Assembly: GCA_016713025.1 (NCBI GenBank)
Contig: JADJPZ010000004.1
Span: 3,697,001 to 3,761,000 of the forward strand
Length of the DNA stretch: 64,000 nt
DNA from: Saprospiraceae bacterium
Lineage (GTDB): Bacteria > Bacteroidota > Bacteroidia > Chitinophagales > Saprospiraceae
Direction of reading: 5' to 3'
The translations under genes and the position numbers were made by a program. The notes under the pieces are model-generated. The model was not told the origin of the DNA. It saw only the letters and a program-made list of their open reading frames with translations, and made no database searches. Each line of letters opens with the position of its first letter. Position 1 is the first letter of the stretch. Shown one piece after another: positions 48,589 through 58,836 of the stretch.

Positions 48589-49656
48589 TCACACCATAAA
48601 ATTCAGAAGGAATTCTTTAATATCCTTTTCAAAAGCAAAACCTTCCTCTGCTAGAAATTTTACTTTTATCGGTAGGACATATATCGGGATATTCATTTTT
48701 TCGAGTAAATCCCTATGCAGGTCAAGCCTCATAGCATCTTTTTCAGTTGTCAAAATCAGTTTCCTGTTACTCTCCAGATTTGAGAATACTTTTGATATTT
48801 TTTCAATATCATGACGATCAAAGATATGATGATCTTCATATTCAATTTCATTGATGGATTGTACATGTTGTTCCAGATATTTAAGAAGATATTCAGTATT
48901 GGCTATAGCACTTAACAGAATTATACTCAATGACTCATCAAGAAGTATTTTTTGTTCCCGATTAAAAAAATTATACGGATGATCGTATTGGTAACATGAA
49001 AAGTAAACGTGCTGGCCTTTTGTTGGATTGATTTTATGTTTTATGGCATTTTTGGTATTTTCATCCAGATCCGGAGGACATTTACTCACAATGATTATAT
49101 CGGCCCGCTTATATCCCGATCTCCACTCTCTGAGCCTTCCCGCAGGAAGCAAATAGTCATCAGTAAATAGCATATCATATGCAGTAAGCATGATATTCAG
49201 CCCTGGTTGTACACTTCGGTGCTGAAAAGCATCATCCAGCAATATGGTTTGTGTTTCCGGATAGTTTTGGATAATCTGCGGAATGGCGTAAGCCCGGCTT
49301 TCCGACACTGCTACTACGATATCCCTGTATTTTCGCCGATACTGCAATGGTTCATCACCTACTGTCAGGGCTGTATCATGATATTGTACCAATCGAAATC
49401 CGGAAGTCTCTCTTTTATATCCTCTGCTCAGCGTAGCCACATTGATATAGTCTTTTAGCAAGTCGATCAGATATTCGATATGCGGTGTTTTTCCGGCTCC
49501 ACCGATGCTGAGATTGCCCACACCTATCACCGGAATACTAAACCTGGAAGATTTCAGCAATCCTATATCATAAGAAAAATTGATCAATGAGATAATAATG
49601 CCATAAATCAATGCAAAAGGTGATAACAGTACCCTCAGGACTACGTTTCTAAACAT
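48589..49656 (-). CDS. lpxK: Tetraacyldisaccharide 4'-kinase
   Basis: A 355-residue membrane-associated kinase that adds the 4' phosphate to the lipid A precursor. It has an N-terminal hydrophobic helix (LRVLLSPFALIYGIIISL), a Walker A-like loop GNLSIGGAGKTPHIEYL, SRGYKRETSGFRLV, and the conserved LDDAFQHRSVQPGLNIMLTAYD and PAGRLREWRSGYKRAD segments. Length fits LpxK (about 320-360). Its presence supports an outer membrane with lipid A. It faces leuA-cupin tail-to-tail and is divergent from the AlkA-like gene, so it has its own promoter in the 130-bp gap upstream. Confidence 0.95.
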   Translation of the reverse strand: MFRNVVLRVLLSPFALIYGIIISLINFSYDIGLLKSSRFSIPVIGVGNLSIGGAGKTPHIEYLIDLLKDYINVATLSRGYKRETSGFRLVQYHDTALTVGDEPLQYRRKYRDIVVAVSESRAYAIPQIIQNYPETQTILLDDAFQHRSVQPGLNIMLTAYDMLFTDDYLLPAGRLREWRSGYKRADIIIVSKCPPDLDENTKNAIKHKINPTKGQHVYFSCYQYDHPYNFFNREQKILLDESLSIILLSAIANTEYLLKYLEQHVQSINEIEYEDHHIFDRHDIEKISKVFSNLESNRKLILTTEKDAMRLDLHRDLLEKMNIPIYVLPIKVKFLAEEGFAFEKDIKEFLLNFMV

Positions 49657-49786
49657 AAATTATTGGATCAATCATAAATTTTAAAGAGATATGATGTTGA
49701 AAAATAAAATCAGTTCTTTTGTAACAACATAACATCCGATTGTGTTATGAAATGAAGAATTTTTTTTATCAAACAAGATTGTCTCT

Positions 49787-50404
49787 ATGGATATCAGACC
49801 CGACATCATCAGTCACCTCAAACAAGATAAACAATTGGCAGTACTCATCGATCATTGTGAGATTGAGCTTCACAAAAGTCCTATGAGCGTATATGACGAC
49901 CTGATACGATCTGTAGTTTCACAACAGCTATCCACTTCTGCAGCTGCAACCATTTATGGGAGGTTTGTTGCATCATTGACTGACTCCGTACCCGTGCATA
50001 CTCAAATATTGAACAAAAGTATCGAGGACCTACGGTCTTATGGCTTGTCTTTTCAGAAAGCAGGTTACATTCAGAATATCACACGTCATTTTATAGATAA
50101 TGAGCTCTTTGATTACAATTGGGAAAATCATACAGATGAGGAAATCATCAGCGAACTGAGCAAAATAAAAGGTGTGGGAAAATGGACGGTGGAGATGATC
50201 CTGATGTTTTCGATGTACAGAGAAGATGTACTTCCGCTTGATGACCTCATCATCAGAAATCACATGATCTCTTTGTACGGTGTGCAGTCCACCGGAAAAC
50301 AATTGATAGCTGATTTGACAGAGATTGCAGCATCATGGCGTCCTTACAGATCTTATGCGTGCAGATACCTTTGGGCAGCAAAAGATTCAGGTTTGATAAA
50401 ATGA
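49787..50404 (+). CDS. HhH-GPD DNA glycosylase (AlkA-like 3-methyladenine glycosylase)
   Basis: A 205-residue protein of the helix-hairpin-helix base-excision superfamily. Visible are DDLIRSVVSQQLSTSAAATI, the HhH element LSKIKGVGKWTVEMILMF, then VLPLDDLIIRNHM carrying the catalytic aspartate, and WRPYRSYACRYLW near the end. It lacks the Fe-S cysteines of Nth/MutY, and its length matches bacterial AlkA-type enzymes without the N-terminal domain. It excises alkylated bases. Its stop codon overlaps the first unit of the adjacent nonamer repeat array, so the gene's 3' end may have been altered by that array. Confidence 0.92.
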   Translation: MDIRPDIISHLKQDKQLAVLIDHCEIELHKSPMSVYDDLIRSVVSQQLSTSAAATIYGRFVASLTDSVPVHTQILNKSIEDLRSYGLSFQKAGYIQNITRHFIDNELFDYNWENHTDEEIISELSKIKGVGKWTVEMILMFSMYREDVLPLDDLIIRNHMISLYGVQSTGKQLIADLTEIAASWRPYRSYACRYLWAAKDSGLIK

Positions 50405-51300
50405 ACGATTTGAACGATTCGAATGATTTGAACGATTCGAATAATCTGAATGATTTGAATAATCTGAACGATTCGAACAACCGAATGATCTGAACAACCG
50501 AATGATTTGAATAACCGAATGATTTGAACAACTGCCTTCATTTCATTTCAGCAGTCAAGTCCGAACGATGAAAAGCGTGGGTCGTCCCTTTAGGGAATGA
50601 GGGTAGCGTGGCCGAGCGACGAATGATTTGAACAACCGAATGATTCGAACAACCGAATGATTCGAACAACCGAACGATGCGAACAACCGAATGATCTGAA
50701 CGATTCGAATAATCTGAACGATTCGAACGATTCGAATGATTTGAATAACCGAATGATTTGAACAACTGCCTTCATTTCATTTCAGCAGTCAAGTCCGAAC
50801 GATGAAAAGCGTGGGTCATCTCAAGCGTAGCTTGACAGGCTCTTTAGGGAATGAGGGTAGCGTGGCCGAGCGACGAATGATTCGAACTACCGAATGATTT
50901 GAACAACCGAATGATTCGAACAACCGAATGATCTGAACAACCGAATGATTTGAATAACCGAATGATTTGAACAACTGCCTTCATTTCATTTCAGCAGTCA
51001 AGTCCGAACGATGAAAAGCGTGGGTCGTCTCAAGCGTAGCTTGACAGGCTCTTTAGGGAATGAGGGTAGCGTGGCCGAGCTACGAATGATTTGAACAACC
51101 GAATGATTCGAACGATTCGAATGATTCGAACTACCGAATGATTTGAACAACTGCCTTCATTTGATTTCAGCAGTCAAGTCCGAACGATGAAAAGCGTGGG
51201 TCTTCCCTTTAGGGAATGAGGGTAGCGTGGCCGAGCGACGAATGATTCGAACTACCGAATGATTTGAACAACCGAATGATCTGAATGATTCGAATGATCT
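50403..51300. repeat. 900-bp array of GAAYGATTY (9-bp) and GAAYAACC (8-bp) units with four longer blocks
   Basis: The array begins inside the stop codon of the AlkA-like gene and ends about 10 bp before the convergent thioesterase stop, so it fills the whole gap. It is made of nonamers such as GAACGATTT, GAATGATTC and GAATAATCT mixed with octamers GAACAACC/GAATAACC. It is interrupted by four copies (starting 50526, 50760, 50969, 51145) of a block running GAACAACTGCCTTCATTTC through CAGCAGTCAAGTCCGAACG, then CGTGGGTCGTC and GGGAATGAGGGTAGCGTGG. The last part is a member of the dispersed GGGTCGTC repeat family. Minus-strand frames reading S-F-E-S-F are not believed to be coding. Confidence 0.9.
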
Positions 51301-51310
51301 CATCAACTTT

Positions 51311-52051
51311 TTAAATGTCCTCCCAATAAGTTTCGGCAAGCACTATATCTTTTCCGTTTTCACTATTTTTAACTGCGTGGCTGATTTTATTGGTTTCAGG
51401 ATCAAATTTGTTTTCAAAGAGCAGCGACTGGCCTAGTATGGCTTCAGATTTAAACTGTAACAGAAGCTGTTTTAAGGTCTTTTGATAAAAAATATCCGGA
51501 TCCAATGACTCCATTATCAATCTGCACATGGCGACATTATTGACATGACCATTCCAGTCAAGGTGCAAATAGTTCACTTTAATGGTTAAAGTAGAATCAG
51601 ATCGGAGTATTGGGCTCAGTCTGAAATCAGGTCTTGGGAGTGGATTGTCGGTATGACAGACCAACTTACCAAACTCTTCCGGAATTCTGATCATCTTTCT
51701 GGACTCTGTGTGCATCATAGTCCATACACTTGATGCAGTAGCACACAACTGATGGAAACGATCGAAGACCAAATAATCCCTGTATGTAAAATATCCTTCT
51801 TTGCCCGATGGGAATGTTTCTATAGTGATGGTATCATTGAGTAGGGGTAATGAGTAAAACCTTACATCCATCTTGAGCAAAACCCAACTACCTTGCATGT
51901 CCTGCAGATCCCATAGCGAGACTTTCATGCCGATAGTGTGCTGCATGGATGATTCCTGCATCAGTTGTATCAATGCATGAGGATGAATTCTTTTTGCATG
52001 ATTGATTTCAGATGTTCTGACTGTATAGGTTTCTTTATGGATATATGACAT
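51311..52051 (-). CDS. Acyl-[acyl-carrier-protein] thioesterase
   Basis: A 246-residue double hot-dog protein of the bacterial/plant acyl-ACP thioesterase family, which releases free fatty acids from acyl-ACP. The first hot dog starts YIHKETYTVRTSEINHAKRI with the helix HPHALIQLMQESS and GSWVLLKMDVRFYSLPLLND. The second includes LHLDWNGHVNNVAMCRLIME, where the Asn/His pair is the catalytic region, and ends in a FKSEAILGQSLLFEN strand. Length is normal. It may adjust membrane or lipid A acyl supply. It is convergent to the AlkA-like gene with the repeat array in between. Confidence 0.92.
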   Translation of the reverse strand: MSYIHKETYTVRTSEINHAKRIHPHALIQLMQESSMQHTIGMKVSLWDLQDMQGSWVLLKMDVRFYSLPLLNDTITIETFPSGKEGYFTYRDYLVFDRFHQLCATASSVWTMMHTESRKMIRIPEEFGKLVCHTDNPLPRPDFRLSPILRSDSTLTIKVNYLHLDWNGHVNNVAMCRLIMESLDPDIFYQKTLKQLLLQFKSEAILGQSLLFENKFDPETNKISHAVKNSENGKDIVLAETYWEDI

Positions 52052-52099
52052 TACATGGGTTGCTTGTAAAATATCCTGTACATGGTTGTCGGCCTTTTT

Positions 52100-52474
52100 C
52101 TAATTGAGATAATTTTTTCTGAAGAGAATCCCTTTAAAAGCATCGTATCCGGGATTGATGCCAGCTCTGATCAATATGGTTTTATTTTCACCCTTTTTGA
52201 GATCGATTATAAATACTTTACAACCTACGGCGTGCTCAAGTTCTGGGTTGGCCATTTTCCATGAGTAGGAAATCTCAGCAGCCGTTACATTATAATTTTT
52301 ATCCCATTTTCTTCCGAGAGTAACTTCCAGATGAAATACCCCATTTTCAAATTTTAATAACCTTGAAGAAAGGCCCAAACTAACTCTGTAATAGAGATCA
52401 GTCTCCACAAAATGCCTGCGATTTATTTTCTGAATGTCCATATATAGCATATCGCAGAAACTATGCCACATCAT
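52100..52474 (-). CDS. Hypothetical protein
   Basis: A 124-residue protein of unknown function, with two possible ATG starts (52474 or 52441, the latter at MLYMDIQKINRRHFVETD or its next Met). Beta-rich segments alternate with charged stretches: FENGVFHLEVTLGRKWDK, AAEISYSWKMANPELEHAVG, CKVFIIDLKKGENKTI. No signal peptide is evident. It is on the same strand as the thioesterase, 48 bp upstream of it, and could be co-transcribed. The domain is not recognised. Confidence 0.6.
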   Translation of the reverse strand: MMWHSFCDMLYMDIQKINRRHFVETDLYYRVSLGLSSRLLKFENGVFHLEVTLGRKWDKNYNVTAAEISYSWKMANPELEHAVGCKVFIIDLKKGENKTILIRAGINPGYDAFKGILFRKNYLN

Positions 52475-52548
52475 TTACTTTTTGAAAAAAAATTATTTTT
52501 TAATAATAATTTATCAAAATGTTTTCATATTCTGACAACAGAACTATT

Positions 52549-54015
52549 TTATAGTTTCACAATTCTGTGTGTATCAATCTGTCCATCTGAAGATTGTACA
52601 GTTACATAGTACAATCCTGCTATAAGGGCTGACAAGTCCACTTCGATCTCCAGAGATTTATTATTTTTAATACTAGTGAGTGTTTTACCTTCACCATCAA
52701 AGACAGATATATTTTCACCTTGACCATACAATCCACTGATCCTTATAACATCAGATATCGGATTGGGATAAATTTTTATAGAGTTAAGTTTTGCGGCATT
52801 GTTAGTGCTTGAAATAACTCTTTGGAAACCAAGGAAAAAAGACAAGGTTTGTGTCAGAGCAGGATTAACACATCCGCCATGATTTAAGGTAGAGCCTACA
52901 TCCGTAACTATCAGATCGGTCGCACCTCTGGCAGTCAACGAATCCCTTGCCACAACACTGTTCATAAATGGTACCTGATCATCAGCCATACAGTAAAATA
53001 TCCTGGTGGGACTTTTAGGTGCCCATCTGAAAAGGTCGTTTTCTTTGAGAATAGTATTGGCAGGGTGATTTGGATTGGTTTTTATAAGATTCAAAACACT
53101 ATCTTTAATCATGCGGCTTCCAACCGATGCGCCTGTATTGGTCGTAAGTAGTTGAATAAGTTTAGTATTTAAAGCCGTCAAAGAAGATGTGCCTTCATAG
53201 TATTTTTTTATTTCTGATGCATATTCCGGTTTAAATATATCTGTCAGTTCTTTGTAAAGAGAACCATATGCTTCGTTGAAGCCCAAAATAGTGTTGGGTA
53301 TGTATGCCGGATAGTTATATGCTTTATCACTTAAAATCAGATCACGCATTACGCCCGATAGGCTGTATGGTCCGGAAAGATGTGCTGCTGCCGTCACTTT
53401 TAGAGTTGATGGCACTTCTTCATAATTTTTATGTAAGGCCATTGACCCATATCCACCCTGTGAGTACCCTGTAATAAACAGCTGATCGTTGAGTTTAAGG
53501 TTGTTGGATGCAGCCCATTTTTCACAAGCGGATACCATATTTCTTCCTGCGCTTGCTATAGTTTTTTCATGGACATAAGTCTGAAATCCTCTACCATCAC
53601 CCATGCCGACATAATCGGGCAAGATGGCCACAAACCCAAGTCCGGCAATCAAAATCCCAAGCTGTCCTTCGTCACCGCCAGACTGCCCTAATCTGGATGG
53701 GACACATGTTTTACAGCTTGAGGTACCATGTTGATAAACAGCTCTTGGAAATTGCCAATTAAGGTTGTCAGGTACTACCATCAGACCTGATAGTGTATCC
53801 ATCTTCCCTTTTGCATCAGGTGATATATATCTTACTTTGTAAGCTATAGCCCCAAATTTTATAGTAGGAAGGGATGGATATATCAGCTTTAAAAAAGATA
53901 CTTCCTGAACAGAATAACTCCTGATCAAGGTAGCAGAAACTAAATCCTGCGACTTCAAAAAAGGGACTTGAAACAATATACCGATAAACAGGAGAGAAAA
54001 TATTTTTGATTTCAT
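52549..54015 (-). CDS. Secreted alpha/beta hydrolase (lipase-like) with T9SS sorting domain
   Basis: A 488-residue protein starting at the ATG at 54015, just before the signal peptide (MKSKIFSLLFIGILFQVPFL). An alpha/beta hydrolase core resembling secretory lipases or prolyl oligopeptidase-like esterases is seen: AVYQHGTSSCKTC, the nucleophile elbow FITGYSQGGYGSMALHKN, an acidic residue region around CMADDQVPFMNSV and a histidine in DVGSTLNHGGCVNPAL. The last ~85 residues form a T9SS type A sorting domain (SIKIYPNPISDVIRISG through HRIVKL). Thus it is exported to the cell surface or medium. Substrate is unknown. Confidence 0.88.
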   Translation of the reverse strand: MKSKIFSLLFIGILFQVPFLKSQDLVSATLIRSYSVQEVSFLKLIYPSLPTIKFGAIAYKVRYISPDAKGKMDTLSGLMVVPDNLNWQFPRAVYQHGTSSCKTCVPSRLGQSGGDEGQLGILIAGLGFVAILPDYVGMGDGRGFQTYVHEKTIASAGRNMVSACEKWAASNNLKLNDQLFITGYSQGGYGSMALHKNYEEVPSTLKVTAAAHLSGPYSLSGVMRDLILSDKAYNYPAYIPNTILGFNEAYGSLYKELTDIFKPEYASEIKKYYEGTSSLTALNTKLIQLLTTNTGASVGSRMIKDSVLNLIKTNPNHPANTILKENDLFRWAPKSPTRIFYCMADDQVPFMNSVVARDSLTARGATDLIVTDVGSTLNHGGCVNPALTQTLSFFLGFQRVISSTNNAAKLNSIKIYPNPISDVIRISGLYGQGENISVFDGEGKTLTSIKNNKSLEIEVDLSALIAGLYYVTVQSSDGQIDTHRIVKL

Positions 54016-54289
54016 GGAGCTATTTTTAATTTGTATTTTCAATCTTATAAATTCAACTAACTGTTCTGTGAAGGTATTGTTCATTTATGGTGCTCAATGT
54101 CTCACATTTCAGAAAATTTAAATTGCGAAAACAAAGATAAACAAAATAAATTTAGAGCATTTTTAAAATTTTTGATGTTTTAGCAAAAGTCATGATGTTT
54201 AATCTTACATTTCCTTTTATTTTCAACAACCTTAAAGCTGGAATCTTGCCTTCTACCTTTCGAAAAAATGTGATCTCCGTTCAGTTTAT

Positions 54290-54955
54290 TTATTGTAATA
54301 TCTGCTCTGACATCCATTCTGCCACCAACTTATTTCCCGTTTCATTGAGATGTACACCGTCTGTAGTAAGGATACCGCTTCTTTTATTTGACTTATTGTT
54401 TTTTATATTGTAGTCCAAAAAACGCTGCCTGATGTCAATAATGTCGGCGCCTTTTGATGAGGCTGATTTGCGTATTATTTTGGAGTATTCGTTGAGATCG
54501 CCATCCTGCTGATTGGAATGATCCGTTTTTTCGCCTATACATGCTGGTGTGCAACAATATACTTTTATACCGGCATTCTGAAGTCTATATATGATGTCAC
54601 TGTACATAAGCCCAAACTTGTCAGCATCCGTGCCTGTGCCATGAGAAGATTTGTGCCATACGTCATTGACCCCGATCCATATGACCACTATGTCTGGTTT
54701 TTTAGCCAGGACATCCCGTTCCATTCTGAAAAAGAGATCGTATACTTTGTTGCCGCCGATGCCGGAACCAATTAATTCATAGTTTTGAGATTGTCCGTTT
54801 TTTAGAAGCATGTCATTTAAGATTGAAATATATCCTTTGGGATTCACTCCTGCCTCTGTGATGGAATCTCCGAAAAAAATGACTTTTTTAGGATTTTGGT
54901 TAAGAAATGTCTCGGTCATAAGTGATAAAAACAAAAAAAAATAAATCTTAATCAT
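54290..54955 (-). CDS. SGNH/GDSL-family hydrolase
   Basis: A 221-residue esterase-like protein starting at the ATG at 54955 (an upstream in-frame TTG adds three residues). The four SGNH blocks are visible: VIFFGDSITEAG (Ser), the Gly in SGIGGNKVYDLFFR, VIWIGVNDVWH (Asn) and TTDGVHLNETG (His). A hydrophobic leader (MIKIYFFLFLSLMTETFLN) suggests secretion. SGNH enzymes hydrolyse acetylated polysaccharides, lipids or peptidoglycan acetates. Here it is upstream on the same strand as the T9SS hydrolase, with 275 bp between, so probably separate transcripts. Confidence 0.9.
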   Translation of the reverse strand: MIKIYFFLFLSLMTETFLNQNPKKVIFFGDSITEAGVNPKGYISILNDMLLKNGQSQNYELIGSGIGGNKVYDLFFRMERDVLAKKPDIVVIWIGVNDVWHKSSHGTGTDADKFGLMYSDIIYRLQNAGIKVYCCTPACIGEKTDHSNQQDGDLNEYSKIIRKSASSKGADIIDIRQRFLDYNIKNNKSNKRSGILTTDGVHLNETGNKLVAEWMSEQILQ

Positions 54956-55392
54956 GACAGGCAAATTCAGAAATGAATCAATTTAATCCCACAAATATTC
55001 TGAGAACAACAGGAATAATGTCTTATTGTTTAGATGTATATTTAAAGTCCCTTATAGGGACGAAAGTATGGGAAATATTAATAATGATCACAACTTTGGG
55101 TGTACCCCAAAAATAGCATCATAGCAATAATAATTTTAAGCTCTTAATTTAGTGGATTATTATAAAAGTAAGGTGCTAAAGGGCAGGTCCTCACTTAAGA
55201 GTTTTCCACATTTTGCGTGAGCTTGAGCCTGCTTGCCTATAATGTCAGGCAGGGGTTGTGTGAAATTTAAGAAAAAGTTGCGTATAAAAGGGTATAGACT
55301 CCGTAAACTTACCTAATCTTTTGGTTTTTAAACGATTTGGTCTGCAGATGACCTAAGTCCAATTGCAAAGAAATTTTGGGAGTCTTTATTAG
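54956..55392. repeat. Intergenic gap with dispersed palindromes
   Basis: There is no gene. It includes a relative of the palindromic repeat at 15.8 and 38.5 kb (GATCACAACTTTGGGTGTAC near 55088-55115) and a REP-like GCCTGCTTGCC...GTCAGGCAGGGG palindrome (about 55227-55256). Confidence 0.55.
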
Positions 55393-57589
55393 TTATTTAT
55401 AACAACTTGTCTCTGCTTTATCTGAAAGTTCATACTCCAGAACACCACCTTTTATGATATCTTCGTGTCTTATGATTGGTTGAGTGAGCCGTTTTCCGTT
55501 GAAGGTAACAGATTTTACATATTTGTACTCGGTGTTGAAATTTGTTGTTCTGACTTCAAAAATTTTACTATTTGGAAGTTTTATTCTGGCGTTTTTAATC
55601 ATAGGTTTCCCCAAAGAATATTCACCTGATGACGGATCCACCGGATAAAATCCCAAAGCAGAAAAAATATACCAGGCAGACATCTGACCACAGTCCTCGT
55701 TTCCACACAAACCGTCAGGCTTATTGGTATAAAATCGGTTGCATAGCTCATGGATTTTTTCCTGCGTTTTCCAGGGCTCTCCACCGTAATTGTAAAGATA
55801 TGTAACATGATGGGAAGGTTCGTTGCCATGGGCGTACTGACCTATCAGACCGGTGATATCCAGGATATGATCATCAATCTTGCCCTTTTCTGCTAAAAAT
55901 AATGCATCCAATTTTTTAATGAATTTTTCTTTCCCTCCCATCATAGCGATCATTTCATCCACATCATGCTGTACATGGAAGAGATATTGCCAGGGAGTAG
56001 CCTCAACAAACTCATTTTCATTGGTCACATTAGGGTCAAACGGCTCTGTAAATTGACCCTTTGAATTTTTACCTCTGAAAAATCCACTTCCGGGGTCGAA
56101 TACATTTTTATAATATTGTGATCTGGTATAATGGAAGTCATATTTTTTTTTGTCCATTGGAAAATGTTTTCTGACCAATATTGCCGCACAACCATGGGCA
56201 TAAGCCATTTCAAGGGTTTTAGATACTGAAAACAATTCTCCAACATCATTGGGAACGTAACCATATTTTTCAAAAATGGACGAGGGAGCCACGGGATTAT
56301 CAGTTGTAAGGGAATTTTTTAACAGCAGCGTAATATTTATTTTTGCTTTCATGTGAAAATCCTTTCAGAATTGCTTCCGAAACCATCGGCACTGAGGGAC
56401 TTCCTATCATACAGTTGACTTCGTCCTGCCAAAGTTTCCATACCGGCAGATAATGATTTTGCTGATAAGCCCGCATCATGGTACCCAAAACTCCTGATAC
56501 TATTTCAGGCCTGATGATGGTATTCAAAGCAAAGGCAGCTCTGTACACATCCCATTGAGATAAGGTGGTGAATTCAGTATCATACGCTTTGTTTTTACTT
56601 CCGACAGGTGGATTTTTGATTTTATTCGGAGACAAAGCGGTGTGATACAAGGCGGTCATGAATACTGTTTTGATATCGTCTGGAGCTTCGATTTCTATAA
56701 GGTTTAACTGATCTCGCCAGGCATTTGAAGCTTTTTTACTGACAGTATCAAATGATGCCATTCTTTTGATACCGGCAATTTTTATTGGGTCAGGAGAAAT
56801 GGTGACTTCCAAATCTATGATTTCATTTTCTTTAGTATCAAAAGTGACCACACCCTTTACATTTCTGCCACGGCCCATGGTGCTGAGATCCCGGTATACA
56901 TCGTGGATTGCAATTCCATAAGATTTGAATGGTTTTGAAAATTTTATTATAAAATGAAGTTGCTGTACATTGGCCCAACCGGATGATGACCTGAAGCCGG
57001 CTAAGGTTACAGAATCCACTATCCGCAATTCGGAGTCCAGCACCCTTTCTGTCAACCATGTTCTGTGCCTGTCCAGGCCATGCTGAAGATCGATCATGAT
57101 TCTCGCATCGTTACTTTGAGGAAAAGTGTATCTGTGATATCCCGCATTTTGAGAAGCCGTCAGTTCTGCCTTGATACCGTGTTTTTCCAGGAGAACAGAA
57201 TAATAACCCGGTTCAGCTTTTTCATTTATGTGCCTGAACTTCGATCTGTATCCATCCTCGCTGCCTTCCTTTTGGCCTGGAAGCAATCTTACTTTACCTA
57301 TGTAAGGCATTATCAAAATATCTGCCAGATCAGATATGCCTGTTCCCGAAAGGTGAGTATGGCTGAAACCCATGATGGTACTGTCCTGATAATTGTATCC
57401 ACTACACCAATCCCAACCAGTATCATCAGTATCCGGTGATAATTGAACCATGCCAAAAGGTACGGTAGCACCCGGATAGGTGTGCCCGTGCCCACCAGTC
57501 CCGATAAAAAGGTTGGTTGTCTGGCTCTCTAATATGTATATTGTTGAAATACAAGTAAATATGATAAGAATATATTTTCTAAACATCAT
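55393..57589 (-). pseudogene. Glycoside hydrolase family 92 alpha-mannosidase, one frameshift
   Basis: Two frames (57589 to about 56320 and about 56340 to 55393) join into one protein of about 730 residues if one A is removed from the A6 run (56315-56320 on the plus strand): the joined text reads YYAAVKNSLTTDNPVAPSSIFEKYGYVP. Family 92 features are GTGGHGHTYPGATVPFGMVQLSPDT, SGYNYQDSTIMGFSHTHLSGTGISD, WDVYRAAFALNTI and the second-half NKPDGLCGNEDCGQMSAWYIFSALGFYPV with GNEPSHHVTYLYNY. GH92 enzymes are calcium-dependent exo-mannosidases that trim alpha-mannose from N-glycans. A signal peptide is present. It diverges from an AGE-type sugar epimerase, fitting mannose use. The break is in a homopolymer and may be an assembly error. 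Confidence 0.92.
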
Positions 57590-57663
57590 CTGAGTTTTTT
57601 GTATGACAAATGTATGAAAAATGTTTTCTTTGCACCTCGTTTCACCATTTCAAAAGATCAAAA

Positions 57664-58836
57664 ATGAATATTTCACAATACGTAAAACTATATAAGGACA
57701 ATCTGCTGAATGATGTCGTCCCGTTCTGGATGAACAACTCGCCGGATAGAGAGAATGGCGGATATTTTACCTGTATGGAAAGAAATGGTTCTGTCTTTGA
57801 TACAGACAAGTTTATTTGGCTGCAAGGCAGACAAGTCTGGATGTTTTCGATGCTGTACAACAATGTGGAGAAGAAGCAAAGCTGGCTTGATTTTGCACAG
57901 CACGGAGCTGATTTTCTAAAGAAGTATGGTCGCTCAGAAGATGGATCATGGTATTTTTCATTGACAAAAGAAGGAAAACCTTTGGTGTACCCTTACAATA
58001 TATTTTCAGATTGTTTTGCGACTCAGGCTTTTGGCCAATTATACAAAGCTACACAAAACGATGAACATGCAAATATCGCATTGGATACTTTCAATGCAAT
58101 ACTCAAGCGGCAGCACAATCCCAAAGGTCATTGGTCCAAAGCTTATCCGGGTACCAGACCATTAAAAAATTTTGCTTTGCCTATGATCCTGTGCAATCTG
58201 GCATTGGAAATAGAACATCTTCTTGATCAGGCTCATGTGTCAACATTAACCGATGCTTGTATTCACGAAGTGATGGAGGTTTTCTATGATAAAAATTCAG
58301 GTCAGATTCTCGAAAATGTGACACCTGAAGGCCATTTTTCTGACTCATTCGAGGGCCGGCTGCTCAATCCGGGCCATGCCATCGAAGCGATGTGGTTTAT
58401 CATGGATATAGCGGCCAAAAAAGGCGATCAGACCTTGATAGAAAAAGCAAAAGACATCACACTCAGCACACTGGAATATGCCTGGGACAAAGAATACGGT
58501 GGAATATATTACTTTCTGGACATCCAGGGACATCCTACCCAACAACTTGAATGGGATCAGAAATTGTGGTGGGTACACATTGAAACATTGATTGCACTAT
58601 TAAAAGGCTATCTTCATACCAAGGATGAAAAATGCTGGCAATGGTTTGAAAAACTGCATGAATACACCTTGTCTCATTTCCCTGACCCGGAGTATGGCGA
58701 ATGGTACGGATATCTCAACAGACAAGGCCAACCATTACTATCTCTGAAGGGCGGCAAATGGAAAGGTTGCTATCATGTGCCAAGAGGATTGTATCAGTGC
58801 TGGCAGACATTGGAGAAAATCGGGGTTAATAAATAG
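57664..58836 (+). CDS. AGE family epimerase/isomerase
   Basis: A 390-residue (alpha/alpha)6-barrel protein of the N-acylglucosamine 2-epimerase superfamily, which interconverts N-acetylglucosamine/N-acetylmannosamine, or epimerises mannose-containing sugars. Visible are ENGGYFTCMERNG, WLQGRQVWMFSMLYN, the NPGHAIEAMWFIMD segment with conserved His, and KLWWVHIETLIALL. The ATG at 57664 gives the usual N-terminus. Divergence from a GH92 mannosidase suggests that it handles mannose released from glycans; members acting on free mannose or mannobiose exist. No signal peptide is present, so it is cytoplasmic. Confidence 0.9.
   Translation: MNISQYVKLYKDNLLNDVVPFWMNNSPDRENGGYFTCMERNGSVFDTDKFIWLQGRQVWMFSMLYNNVEKKQSWLDFAQHGADFLKKYGRSEDGSWYFSLTKEGKPLVYPYNIFSDCFATQAFGQLYKATQNDEHANIALDTFNAILKRQHNPKGHWSKAYPGTRPLKNFALPMILCNLALEIEHLLDQAHVSTLTDACIHEVMEVFYDKNSGQILENVTPEGHFSDSFEGRLLNPGHAIEAMWFIMDIAAKKGDQTLIEKAKDITLSTLEYAWDKEYGGIYYFLDIQGHPTQQLEWDQKLWWVHIETLIALLKGYLHTKDEKCWQWFEKLHEYTLSHFPDPEYGEWYGYLNRQGQPLLSLKGGKWKGCYHVPRGLYQCWQTLEKIGVNK

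Noticed and set aside
50640..50720. tRNA-like TTCGAAC/GATTCGAA pieces
   Set aside because: They are part of the nonamer array; no acceptor stem or cloverleaf can be drawn.
50253..50775. Minus-strand open frames reading repeated S-F-E-S-F
   Set aside because: They exist only because the 9-bp unit is a multiple of three; the frames break at each 8-bp unit and overlap the AlkA-like gene.
50403..51300. CRISPR array
   Set aside because: The units are 8-9 bp, back to back, with no unique spacers and no cas genes nearby; four longer blocks are themselves repeats.
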